Assembly: GCA_900552605.1 (NCBI GenBank)
Contig: USAR01000117.1
Location: 1 to 5,400, forward strand
Length of the DNA: 5,400 bases
Reading direction: 5' to 3'
Source of the DNA: an uncultured Oscillospiraceae bacterium
GTDB taxonomy: Bacteria > Bacillota > Clostridia > Oscillospirales > Acutalibacteraceae
Below, one piece after another: positions 1-5,400 of the stretch (position 1 is its first letter; each line of letters opens with the position of its first letter). A program made the position numbers and the translations under genes. The notes under the pieces are model-generated. The model ran no database searches and was not told the DNA's origin. It was given only the letters and a program-made list of their open reading frames with translations.

Positions 1-99
1 GAAAGGCTCACCGAAGAACTCGCGTTCGAAATTCTCCATTTCTCTGAACGGGTTATATGACATTGTGTTGTTTTTACGATAAGGTCTGAGTTCAAACAT
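1..99 (-). CDS. hsp20: Hsp20/alpha-crystallin small heat-shock protein, N-terminal fragment
   Basis: Reading leftward from the ATG at 99-97, 33 codons stay open to the window edge, so the rest of the gene lies outside. The peptide begins MFELRPYRKN and continues with SYNPFREMENFEREFFGEPF. This is the typical N-terminal arm of clostridial Hsp20 proteins: a basic, Asn-rich start, then an NPF-R-E-x-E motif and an aromatic FFG. The alpha-crystallin domain that would prove the family is not in the window. Family members are ATP-independent cytoplasmic chaperones that form oligomers and hold unfolding proteins. The start is fixed by a perfect AGGAGG seven bases upstream. A CIRCE operator about 200 bases upstream suggests HrcA heat-shock control. 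The gene is divergent from the ATPase operon and probably unrelated to it in function. Confidence 0.85.
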   Translation of the reverse strand, partial: MFELRPYRKNNTMSYNPFREMENFEREFFGEPF

Positions 100-106
100 A
101 AAAATA

Positions 107-112
107 CCTCCT
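107..112 (-). promoter_or_regulatory. Ribosome binding site of hsp20
   Basis: The plus strand reads CCTCCT, giving a perfect AGGAGG on the minus strand, seven bases before the ATG at 99-97. It fixes the start of the Hsp20 reading frame. Confidence 0.9.
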
Positions 113-166
113 GAATAAGCTTTCTGTAAAGCCCATATTATAATTTAATCATCGAACGGTAAAGCT

Positions 167-187
167 TTAACTTTTAAATGCGTTCAT
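167..187 (-). CDS. Possible six-codon open frame in the hsp20 leader
   Basis: On the minus strand an ATG at 187-185 follows a Shine-Dalgarno-like GAGGTGG (199-193) at five-base spacing and encodes MNAFKS before a TAA at 169-167. It sits within the predicted hsp20 leader, about 67 bases upstream of the hsp20 start. It could be a leader peptide or chance. The peptide has no regulatory codon run, so the call rests only on the ribosome-binding-site-like sequence. Confidence 0.2.
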   Translation of the reverse strand: MNAFKS

Positions 188-234
188 CGGAACCACCTCT
201 TGGTTTATTCTCTTACTGTCTTTCTTTCCTTTCG

Positions 235-247
235 ACAATTATATTGT
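235..247. repeat. 13-bp AT-rich palindrome in the hsp20 leader
   Basis: ACAAT-TAT-ATTGT is a perfect inverted repeat with five-base arms. It overlaps a minus-strand TATAAT (243-238) that has no matching -35 upstream. It could be a protein-binding site or simply AT-rich sequence; nothing else identifies a regulator. Confidence 0.25.
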
Positions 248-298
248 AAATCTTATTATTGCATATTTTGTTTCGAATTTATTAACGATTTGTAAATA

Positions 299-325
299 TT
301 AGCACTCGGTTATATAAAGTGCTAA
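299..325. promoter_or_regulatory. CIRCE element (HrcA operator)
   Basis: The left arm TTAGCACTC (299-307) matches the CIRCE consensus exactly. A 9-base spacer follows, then the right arm AAGTGCTAA (317-325), which differs from GAGTGCTAA only at its first base. That is 17 of 18 arm bases with exact spacing, too good to be chance. CIRCE binds the repressor HrcA, which releases DNA on heat shock. On the minus strand the element starts about 7-12 bases after the predicted hsp20 transcription start, the classical blocking position. It lies about 35 bases upstream of the rightward -35 hexamer, where repression of the ATPase operon is less likely. Confidence 0.92.
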
Positions 326-338
326 TTTGTTGAAAAAC

Positions 339-367
339 CGTATATTATACTGCGGTTTTATTGACAA
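339..367 (-). promoter_or_regulatory. Probable sigma-A promoter of hsp20
   Basis: Two overlapping readings exist on the minus strand. One pairs TTGTCA (367-362) as -35 with TATACG (344-339) as -10, at 17-base spacing. The other uses a perfect TATAAT (349-344) as -10 but has no good -35 at 17-18 bases. Either places the transcript start near 332-337, immediately ahead of CIRCE, which supports a promoter here. The exact hexamers are uncertain. Confidence 0.5.
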
Positions 368-389
368 GCGCAGCGGTTTTTGGTAAAAT
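361..389 (+). promoter_or_regulatory. Sigma-A promoter of the ATPase-DUF1538-PII operon
   Basis: A perfect TTGACA (361-366) is followed after exactly 17 bases by TAAAAT (384-389), five of six matches to the -10 consensus. Transcription would start near 396, giving a very short leader of about 20 bases before the ATG at 418. The -35 shares bases with the leftward hsp20 -35 on the other strand. Confidence 0.8.
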
Positions 390-402
390 AATATGTGATA
401 TT

Positions 403-409
403 AAGGAGG
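403..409 (+). promoter_or_regulatory. Ribosome binding site of the ATPase gene
   Basis: AAGGAGG lies eight bases before the ATG at 418. It is a near-perfect Shine-Dalgarno sequence and supports this start codon. Confidence 0.9.
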
Positions 410-417
410 TCGTTTAA

Positions 418-3030
418 ATGATCTGGCACAGCAACAGCATTAACGATGTCATAAATCAACTGAACACAAATACTGAAACGGGACTATCCTCAACGGAAGC
501 ACTCAACCGTTATGAGCATATATCTTCCAAAATAAGAATTAAGCAAAGAAAGCGAAACTATGCAACCTTTCTTTTGAAAGAATTGCAAAGCTCAGTCTAT
601 GCGCTCATAGTTGCTACGGCGGCTTTTTGTATTATCTTCCACTTAATATTCGGTATATTATCGCTGACAGAGCCTATATTGCTTACTGTATTTGCACTGA
701 TAAAAGCAGCTGTATCCGCATTCTTTGATTACAGCGGTTCAACAAAGCTGCAATCTGCAAGCTTTGAAGAGCGTGCTGCAATCAACGTTATGCGTGACGG
801 CAAGGTGCAGCTTAAAAATGCCGGCGATATTGTGCCGGGCGATATTATATATGTTGCAGAGGGAGACTATGTTCCCGTTGACGCGAGGTTGATCAGAGAT
901 AGTAATTTGCACTGCGATGAATATGCAATAACAGGAGAAACGGTGCCAACGCAAAAAGACGCTGCCGCAGAGCCTGTTGATATTGCTCGCCTTTCCGAGC
1001 GCGGTAATATGCTTTTTGCCGGCTCGCATATCCTTTCGGGTAACGGTGTTGCCGTAGTTACTGAAATACGCGATTATACAGAGCTTGCAAAAAAGAAAAA
1101 AATTGACGGCAAAAGCACTGCATCTTTGCAAATTGAAACACGGCTTGCTCAGCTCGAAAAGCTTATTGCAACGGGTACTGTTGCTGCCTATGCCCTGCTG
1201 TTTTTGGTTGCTGTTATATTCGGCACTGTTAAAGATATATACAAGGTTTCCCCGTTTTTAAGCTCAATTAATTATGCGTTAATGCTTGTTGCCGCTTTTT
1301 CAGTGTCATTCAGAATGAGCACTATCAACACTATCAGCACAACCGCTGTTTCGGCCGGCATTAAAAATATGCGTAAAAAAGGCATTGTTATAAACGACCC
1401 TAAAACCATCGATAAAATATCAAAGCTGGATGTCGTTTGTGCCGACAAGACGGGCACGCTTACGCAAAATAAAATGGTGCTTGCTAAAATGTATAACGGT
1501 ATAAACGAAATCAACGTTGCAACAGATACTGTCGACGGCGACTGCAAAATGTTACTGCGGCTCGCAGCGCTTTGCTGCGACGGTGACGTTAAGCTTGTTA
1601 AAGGAATTTCTGTGCAATCGGGAGACGCAACGCAAACCGCTATTATCGCCGCTTCTATGGAGCATTTAGGGCTCGGCAAATATGAGCTTGATAATATTTA
1701 TCCGAGAATGGCTACCATTCCTTTCGATCCAAACCGCAAGCTTATGACAACCGTTAATGTTATTGACGGACAAAAATATGTTATTGTCCGCGGCGCTGCC
1801 GAGGCACTTGTGGGTTGCTGTGACGGCGACAATTTACGCTATCTTGAAGAAGCGGAAAATCTTAGTTCCGAAAATCTGCGTGTTGTTGCGGTTGCTATGA
1901 AACCCATTGATGAATACAGTGCAGAGCCAACACCTGAAGAGCTTGAATGTAACCTTCGTATGATAGGACTTTTAGGTCTTTCAGACCTTTTAAGACCTGA
2001 TTCGAAGGATGCTGTTAATGAATGTAAAAGTGCAGGTATGAAAGTTGTAATGCTTACAGGTGACAGAAAAAGCGCTGCCTTTGCAACTGCCGCCTCGCTC
2101 GGCATTGCCGAAACAGATGAAAGTGTTATAACGGGTGATGAGCTTGATAAACTTTCTCCGGATGAGCTTTGCGAAAATATCGAGAAATACAACGTATTTG
2201 CCCAAGTTGACTCGGCGCACCGTGTGCGGCTTGTCCGCGCTTTTCAGGACGCCGGACACTTTGTTGCGGTTACCGGTGACACAGGTGCAAACACCGCTTC
2301 GCTGCGTGTTGCCGATGTTGGATATTCAATGGGAAAATCGGGCAGTGACTCTGCTGTTTGCGAATCCGAAGTTATTATTGAGGATGACAGCTTTTCCTCT
2401 GTTGCCGACTCGGTTCGTTCCTGCCGTGCGGTGTATCACAATATTGCAAAATCGCTTAAATACTATCTGTCATCAGCGCTCGGTATTTTCCTTGCAACCT
2501 TTATCGGTGTTATATGCTTTGGTACATCAATCTGTACCAACACCGAAATATTGGCGCTTGCCGCACTTGCGGTTTTTCCAATGACAGTCGGCATTGTTTA
2601 TCAAAATGCCGAAGCGGACGATCTTAATCTGATTATAGATAACGACTCGGGAATTTTTCAATCAAAATTTCTCTTGGACACCGTGTTTTTCAGCATAACA
2701 TATTGCCTGTGTGCAATTGTTGCTTACAGTGTCGGTCTTTCTATCAGCAATGTTTCACCCACAGGATTTGCTTTTGCAACACTCGCAATAACGCTGCTTG
2801 TTTGCGGAACTTTCTCAAGAACAGATACCCTATGCGAGACCGTGAAATACAACAACAAAATGTTGCTTATATCCTCTGCCGTTTTCTTTTTGTTGCTTAT
2901 TGTAACAAGTCTAATCGGCATTGGAAGATTTACGGCACTTCCCTTCTATGCTTGGGTTTTGGCAATTGTAATTGCAGCAATAACACTGCTGGTTAATTTG
3001 GCAATAAAACTTATAAGAAAGCAGCAGTAA
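418..3030 (+). CDS. Type II-like P-type ATPase with degenerate cation-binding and catalytic motifs
   Basis: This 870-residue protein has the full plan of a type II (Ca2+/Na+,K+-class) P-type ATPase. It has an N-terminal cation-ATPase domain (about 1-50), M1-M2 (about 57-104), an actuator domain with TGE (172-174), M3-M4 (about 249-305), and phosphorylation loop DKTGT with acceptor D343. Then come a nucleotide domain, TGD (547-549), a hinge starting TGD (619-621), and six C-terminal helices (about 684-864). The family pumps ions using an aspartyl-phosphate cycle. Aligned ungapped to SERCA, M4 PEGLP reads MSTIN (300-304), M5 Asn/Glu become A687/I690, and M6 Asn/Thr/Asp become A715/A718/V719. 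GDGVND reads GDTGAN, the invariant Lys before M5 is R602, and KGAPE reads RGAAE (458-462). Cation transport of the usual kind is therefore doubtful. The frame is intact with normal codon use, so it is not a pseudogene. It is the first gene of the operon; the substrate is unknown. Confidence 0.9.
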   Translation: MIWHSNSINDVINQLNTNTETGLSSTEALNRYEHISSKIRIKQRKRNYATFLLKELQSSVYALIVATAAFCIIFHLIFGILSLTEPILLTVFALIKAAVSAFFDYSGSTKLQSASFEERAAINVMRDGKVQLKNAGDIVPGDIIYVAEGDYVPVDARLIRDSNLHCDEYAITGETVPTQKDAAAEPVDIARLSERGNMLFAGSHILSGNGVAVVTEIRDYTELAKKKKIDGKSTASLQIETRLAQLEKLIATGTVAAYALLFLVAVIFGTVKDIYKVSPFLSSINYALMLVAAFSVSFRMSTINTISTTAVSAGIKNMRKKGIVINDPKTIDKISKLDVVCADKTGTLTQNKMVLAKMYNGINEINVATDTVDGDCKMLLRLAALCCDGDVKLVKGISVQSGDATQTAIIAASMEHLGLGKYELDNIYPRMATIPFDPNRKLMTTVNVIDGQKYVIVRGAAEALVGCCDGDNLRYLEEAENLSSENLRVVAVAMKPIDEYSAEPTPEELECNLRMIGLLGLSDLLRPDSKDAVNECKSAGMKVVMLTGDRKSAAFATAASLGIAETDESVITGDELDKLSPDELCENIEKYNVFAQVDSAHRVRLVRAFQDAGHFVAVTGDTGANTASLRVADVGYSMGKSGSDSAVCESEVIIEDDSFSSVADSVRSCRAVYHNIAKSLKYYLSSALGIFLATFIGVICFGTSICTNTEILALAALAVFPMTVGIVYQNAEADDLNLIIDNDSGIFQSKFLLDTVFFSITYCLCAIVAYSVGLSISNVSPTGFAFATLAITLLVCGTFSRTDTLCETVKYNNKMLLISSAVFFLLLIVTSLIGIGRFTALPFYAWVLAIVIAAITLLVNLAIKLIRKQQ

Positions 3031-3048
3031 ACCGAATAATACATTAAG

Positions 3049-3086
3049 CAAGCGACCCTTGCAATATAAAAAGCAAGAGTCGCTTG
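3049..3086 (+). other. Intercistronic stem-loop between ATPase and DUF1538 genes
   Basis: Arms 3049-3062 and 3073-3086 form a 14-bp stem with one C-A mismatch around a 10-base A-rich loop. No T-run follows on either strand (ACTATATAAAAAC follows on the plus strand), so it does not look like a standard intrinsic terminator. It ends 14 bases before the ribosome binding site of the next gene (3101-3105). It may stabilise or process the mRNA and set different expression for the ATPase and the downstream pair, or cause partial termination. Confidence 0.7.
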
Positions 3087-3100
3087 AACTATATAAAAAC

Positions 3101-3105
3101 GGAGG
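3101..3105 (+). promoter_or_regulatory. Ribosome binding site of the DUF1538 gene
   Basis: GGAGG (3101-3105) lies six bases before the ATG at 3112 and supports that start. No good sigma-A promoter is visible between 3031 and 3100, which fits read-through from the ATPase gene. Confidence 0.85.
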
Positions 3106-3111
3106 CGACAA

Positions 3112-4650
3112 ATGAGAAATAAAGAATACCGTGAAGAACTCAGAACAGCGGTTTTTGAAAAGATTAAAGAGTCTGCTCTTTCGGTTATACCGATAGTTGC
3201 AATAGTTTCTGTGCTGTGTTTATTTTTTACACCGCTGCAGCCGGAGCTAATGCTGTCCTTTTTAATAGGCGGCATTTTGCTTACTGTCGGAATGGGCTTA
3301 TTCTCACTTGGCGCTGAGCAATCTATGACCCCCATCGGAAATAAGATCGGCACGTCACTTACAAAAACCAAGAACATGCCGCTTATTCTTATCATCAGTT
3401 TTTTTCTTGGGTTTGCAATAACCATTGCCGAGCCCGACCTTCAGGTGCTTGCCGAAACGGTGCCGCACATCAGCAATGTCGTGTTGCTTGTAACAGTAGG
3501 TGTCGGTGTCGGTATGTTTATGTCGGTTTGTATGTTCAGAATAATAACAGGTGCCAGCTTGCGGCTTATGCTGATTTTCTTTTATCTGCTGGTTTTTGTT
3601 CTAGCGTTTTTTCAAAAAAACAACTTTTTGGGAATTGCTTTTGACTCCGGCGGCGTTACAACAGGACCGATGACCGTTCCTTTTATTCTTGCAATGGGTG
3701 TCGGTGTTGCAAATATCCGAAGCGATAGCCGCGCCGAGGCCGACAGTTTCGGCTTGGTTGCGCTTTGTTCGATAGGTCCTGTGCTTGCAGTTCTTATACT
3801 CGGCTTTTTTTACACCGGCACGGGTGCTGTACCTGAAATAAGCAGCGCTGAATTATCCGACACAACAGCAATCGGCACATCATTTTTAAAAGCGCTGCCG
3901 ATCTATTTTAAAGAAATGGCGGTTTCAATGCTGCCTATAATTATTATATTTGCCGTGTTTCAGATTTTTGTTTTTCATATGAATAAGCGCAGTCTTGCAA
4001 AAACCGTTATCGGTATTCTTTATACTTACATCGGTTTGGTTTTGTTCTTAACAGGTGTTAACGTCGGCTTTTCGTCACTAGGTGCAACGCTCGGCGCGGC
4101 TCTTGCTAACGGCAAAGCAAGTTTTTGGCTTATTCCTCTTTCCGCTTTGCTCGGTTGGTTTATAATCTCGGCAGAGCCTGCTGTCGGTGTACTTCAAAAG
4201 CAGATTGAAGATATAAGTGCCGGCGCTATCCCCGGCCGCGCAATTAAAATCAGCCTTTCTGTTGCAATATCTTTTGCAATGGGATTTGCAATGCTGAGGG
4301 TTTTAACGGGTATTTCGATTATGTGGTTTTTGGTTCCCGGTTATCTTGCGGCAATCGTGCTATCGTTTTTTGTGCCTGATATTTACACAGCAATTGCATT
4401 TGACTCCGGCGGCGTTGCCTCAGGACCGATGACAGCAACCTTTATGTTGCAATTTATGATGGGCGCAAGCATTGCGCACGGCGGTGATGTTTTATGCGAC
4501 GCCTTCGGCGTTGTGGCACTCGTTGCAATGGTGCCGCTTATTTCCATTCAGACGGTCGGTCTTATATACGAGAAGAAAAAGGTTGTTACAGAGGTTGCCG
4601 AGCCTTACGGTGATCTTGATATCATTGAGCTTTGGGAGGAGGCGGCATAA
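3112..4650 (+). CDS. DUF1538 family integral membrane protein, two tandem repeats
   Basis: This 512-residue, very hydrophobic protein carries the DUF1538 signature twice. Repeat 1 has GMGLFSLGAEQSMTPIG (60-76), AEPDLQVL (106-113) and AFDSGGVTTGPMT (176-188). Repeat 2 has the counterparts GVNVGFSSLG (315-324), SAEPAVGVL (353-361) and AFDSGGVASGPMT (429-441). The offset is about 250 residues. Each half has roughly six or seven membrane segments, and the C-terminal tail (about 487-512) is charged and probably cytoplasmic. The conserved acidic AEP and DSGG-x3-GPMT motifs inside hydrophobic stretches look like a substrate or ion pathway, but the family has no function I can name with confidence. 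The adjoining PII-like gene, coupled by a TAATG overlap, suggests a transporter or channel controlled by a PII-type partner. The start is backed by GGAGG at 3101. Length is normal for the two-repeat form. Confidence 0.88.
   Translation: MRNKEYREELRTAVFEKIKESALSVIPIVAIVSVLCLFFTPLQPELMLSFLIGGILLTVGMGLFSLGAEQSMTPIGNKIGTSLTKTKNMPLILIISFFLGFAITIAEPDLQVLAETVPHISNVVLLVTVGVGVGMFMSVCMFRIITGASLRLMLIFFYLLVFVLAFFQKNNFLGIAFDSGGVTTGPMTVPFILAMGVGVANIRSDSRAEADSFGLVALCSIGPVLAVLILGFFYTGTGAVPEISSAELSDTTAIGTSFLKALPIYFKEMAVSMLPIIIIFAVFQIFVFHMNKRSLAKTVIGILYTYIGLVLFLTGVNVGFSSLGATLGAALANGKASFWLIPLSALLGWFIISAEPAVGVLQKQIEDISAGAIPGRAIKISLSVAISFAMGFAMLRVLTGISIMWFLVPGYLAAIVLSFFVPDIYTAIAFDSGGVASGPMTATFMLQFMMGASIAHGGDVLCDAFGVVALVAMVPLISIQTVGLIYEKKKVVTEVAEPYGDLDIIELWEEAA
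4634..4642 (+). promoter_or_regulatory. Ribosome binding site of the PII-like gene, inside the DUF1538 gene
   Basis: GGGAGGAGG lies seven bases before the ATG at 4650, within the last codons of the DUF1538 gene. It decides the start: the same frame could open at a TTG (4632), but that would place the start on top of this site and add an implausible glycine run. Confidence 0.9.
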
Positions 4651-5315
4651 TGAACTTTGTAATATCTGTTGTTAACCGTAGTGCACACGACACAGTTGCT
4701 GAAATTTGCAACGAGCTTATGCTGCCGATGACTCTCACGCTGAACGGAAAAGGAACCGCTGTTAAAAGTATGCGCGAGCTGCTCGGCATTGAGGTTACGC
4801 AAAAGCGCACAGTTATAACTATTGCCGACAGTGAAAAAACAAAGCAGCTTATCTCAGCGGTAAAACGAAAGCTGCATATCGGCGTGCCCGGTCACGGCAT
4901 TGTAATAGCAGTACCATTAAAAAGTGTTGGAGGTGGCAAAACATTGGCATATCTTAACCCAGGTGAAGAAGCAACAAAAAAAGAAATTCCTAATATCAAT
5001 TATGCATATGAACTGATTGTGGCAATAACAAACGAGGGCTGCACGGATATTGTTATGAATGCCGCTCGCGCGGCGGGCGCCAGAGGCGGAACGGTTATAC
5101 ACGCAAAAGGAACCGGCAACCAAGAACTAAGAAAATTCTACAACGTTTCAATTGCGGAGGAAAAAGAAGTTGTGCTGATCGTCTCCTCAGCAGCCGAAAA
5201 AAGCAACATAATGCGCTCGATAATCGAAAAAGCAGGCCCCGACAGCCAAGCCGGAACAATAGTGTTCTCGCTGCCAACAACCGAGGTTGCCGGTTTCGGC
5301 TTTTTTGAAGAATAA
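4650..5315 (+). CDS. Tandem PII-like signalling protein (P-II family regulator, two domains)
   Basis: The 221-residue soluble protein contains two PII-like ferredoxin folds, about 1-93 and 119-218. Domain 2 has the clearer signature: a first strand YELIVAITNEG, then AAGARGGTVIHAKGTG (141-156) and the second-half strand EKEVVLIV. Domain 1 has the matching NGKGTA (32-37) and KRTVITIA. The two align without gaps from K34 to I58 against K153 to I177, so the gene arose by internal duplication. PII proteins bind ATP/ADP and metabolites and regulate transporters and enzymes through a T-loop. Here the T-loop region (about 38-52 and 157-171) is roughly ten residues shorter than in GlnB/GlnK and lacks the uridylylated-Tyr motif. 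Translation is coupled to the upstream DUF1538 gene, its most likely target. No terminator is visible in the 85 bases after the stop. Confidence 0.85.
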   Translation: MNFVISVVNRSAHDTVAEICNELMLPMTLTLNGKGTAVKSMRELLGIEVTQKRTVITIADSEKTKQLISAVKRKLHIGVPGHGIVIAVPLKSVGGGKTLAYLNPGEEATKKEIPNINYAYELIVAITNEGCTDIVMNAARAAGARGGTVIHAKGTGNQELRKFYNVSIAEEKEVVLIVSSAAEKSNIMRSIIEKAGPDSQAGTIVFSLPTTEVAGFGFFEE

Positions 5316-5400
5316 CGCAGTATTTTACACTCAAAAGTTTTGGAATTTTCAATCAATTTGAATCATTTGTGTTTGTTGCAAAAACCACATATTATTATTG

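Larger units (their letters stand above)
100..417. other. Divergent intergenic regulatory region (hsp20 / ATPase operon)
   Basis: This 318-base AT-rich stretch has no convincing protein gene. Rightward it carries a sigma-A promoter (361-389) and a ribosome binding site (403-409). Leftward it carries a promoter (about 339-367), a CIRCE operator (299-325), and then a long untranslated leader of roughly 230 bases before hsp20. The leader holds a possible six-codon open frame (187-167), a 13-bp AT-rich palindrome (235-247), and complementary 7-mers at 117-123 and 161-167 that could pair just upstream of the hsp20 ribosome binding site. The leader is unusually long for a heat-shock gene. I see no tRNA, CRISPR or mobile-element signature here. 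Confidence 0.75.

Noticed and set aside
187..202. T-box-like sequence AGGTGGTTCCG on the minus strand in the hsp20 leader
   Set aside because: It resembles the T-box core only in part (TTCC for the NACC step, no GCG ending). No specifier stem or terminator is visible, and a heat-shock gene is an unlikely T-box target.
238..243. Perfect minus-strand TATAAT as an alternative hsp20 promoter
   Set aside because: No recognisable -35 lies 16-18 bases upstream (around 260-267), and CIRCE would then be about 55 bases upstream of it rather than in a blocking position.
418..3030. ATPase as an ordinary Ca2+ or Na+ pump, or as a decayed pseudogene
   Set aside because: The ion-binding residues are missing, which argues against a standard pump. 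The intact 870-codon frame, kept DKTGT/TGE/TGD motifs and strong promoter and ribosome binding site argue against a pseudogene.
3031..3111. Separate promoter or intrinsic terminator between the first two operon genes
   Set aside because: No paired -35/-10 hexamers with correct spacing were found, and the hairpin lacks a T-run.
739..3425. Long open frames on the opposite strand or in other frames within the ATPase and DUF1538 genes
   Set aside because: They overlap well-identified genes, have no ribosome binding sites and encode compositionally odd, Cys/Ser-rich peptides typical of shadow frames.
4632..4652. Earlier TTG start for the PII-like gene adding a glycine-rich peptide
   Set aside because: The added codons are the Shine-Dalgarno sequence itself; the ATG at 4650 has ideal spacing from it.
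5316..5400. Terminator or new gene after the PII-like gene
   Set aside because: The 85 AT-rich bases show no GC stem with T-tract and no start with a ribosome binding site; the terminator may lie beyond the window.

Overview
The window looks like chromosomal DNA of a low-to-moderate GC Firmicute, most likely a gut-type clostridium (Oscillospiraceae/Lachnospiraceae-like). The signs are strong AGGAGG-type ribosome binding sites before every gene, TTGACA/TATAAT-type promoters, a CIRCE heat-shock operator, and a clostridial-style Hsp20 N-terminus. This placement is inference; there is no rRNA or marker gene to settle it.

Layout. Positions 1-99 (minus strand) hold the first 33 codons of a small heat-shock protein (Hsp20), which runs off the left edge. 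Positions 100-417 are a divergent regulatory region. It contains a CIRCE element (17 of 18 arm bases match), an hsp20 promoter just upstream of it, a long hsp20 leader, and a strong sigma-A promoter facing right whose -35 hexamer overlaps the leftward one. To the right, on the plus strand, lie three genes that probably form one operon: a 10-helix type II P-type ATPase (418-3030), a two-repeat DUF1538 membrane protein (3112-4650), and a tandem PII-like signalling protein (4650-5315). An 81-nt gap with a stem-loop separates genes 1 and 2; genes 2 and 3 overlap by one base (TAATG). The last 85 bases hold no recognisable gene or terminator.

How the genes may work together. A DUF1538 membrane protein followed by a PII-like gene suggests a transporter or channel gated by a nucleotide-sensing partner, by analogy with AmtB-GlnK. 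The novelty lies in the first gene. The ATPase keeps the phosphorylation loop (DKTGT), TGE and TGD motifs. It has lost every canonical cation ligand that can be aligned in M4, M5 and M6: PEGLP reads MSTIN, and the M5 Glu and the M6 Asn/Thr/Asp are hydrophobic residues or alanine. It also departs from the family at several normally invariant catalytic positions. It may therefore be a non-cation or regulatory P-type ATPase working with the DUF1538/PII pair. This three-gene set is the best candidate here for an undescribed system.
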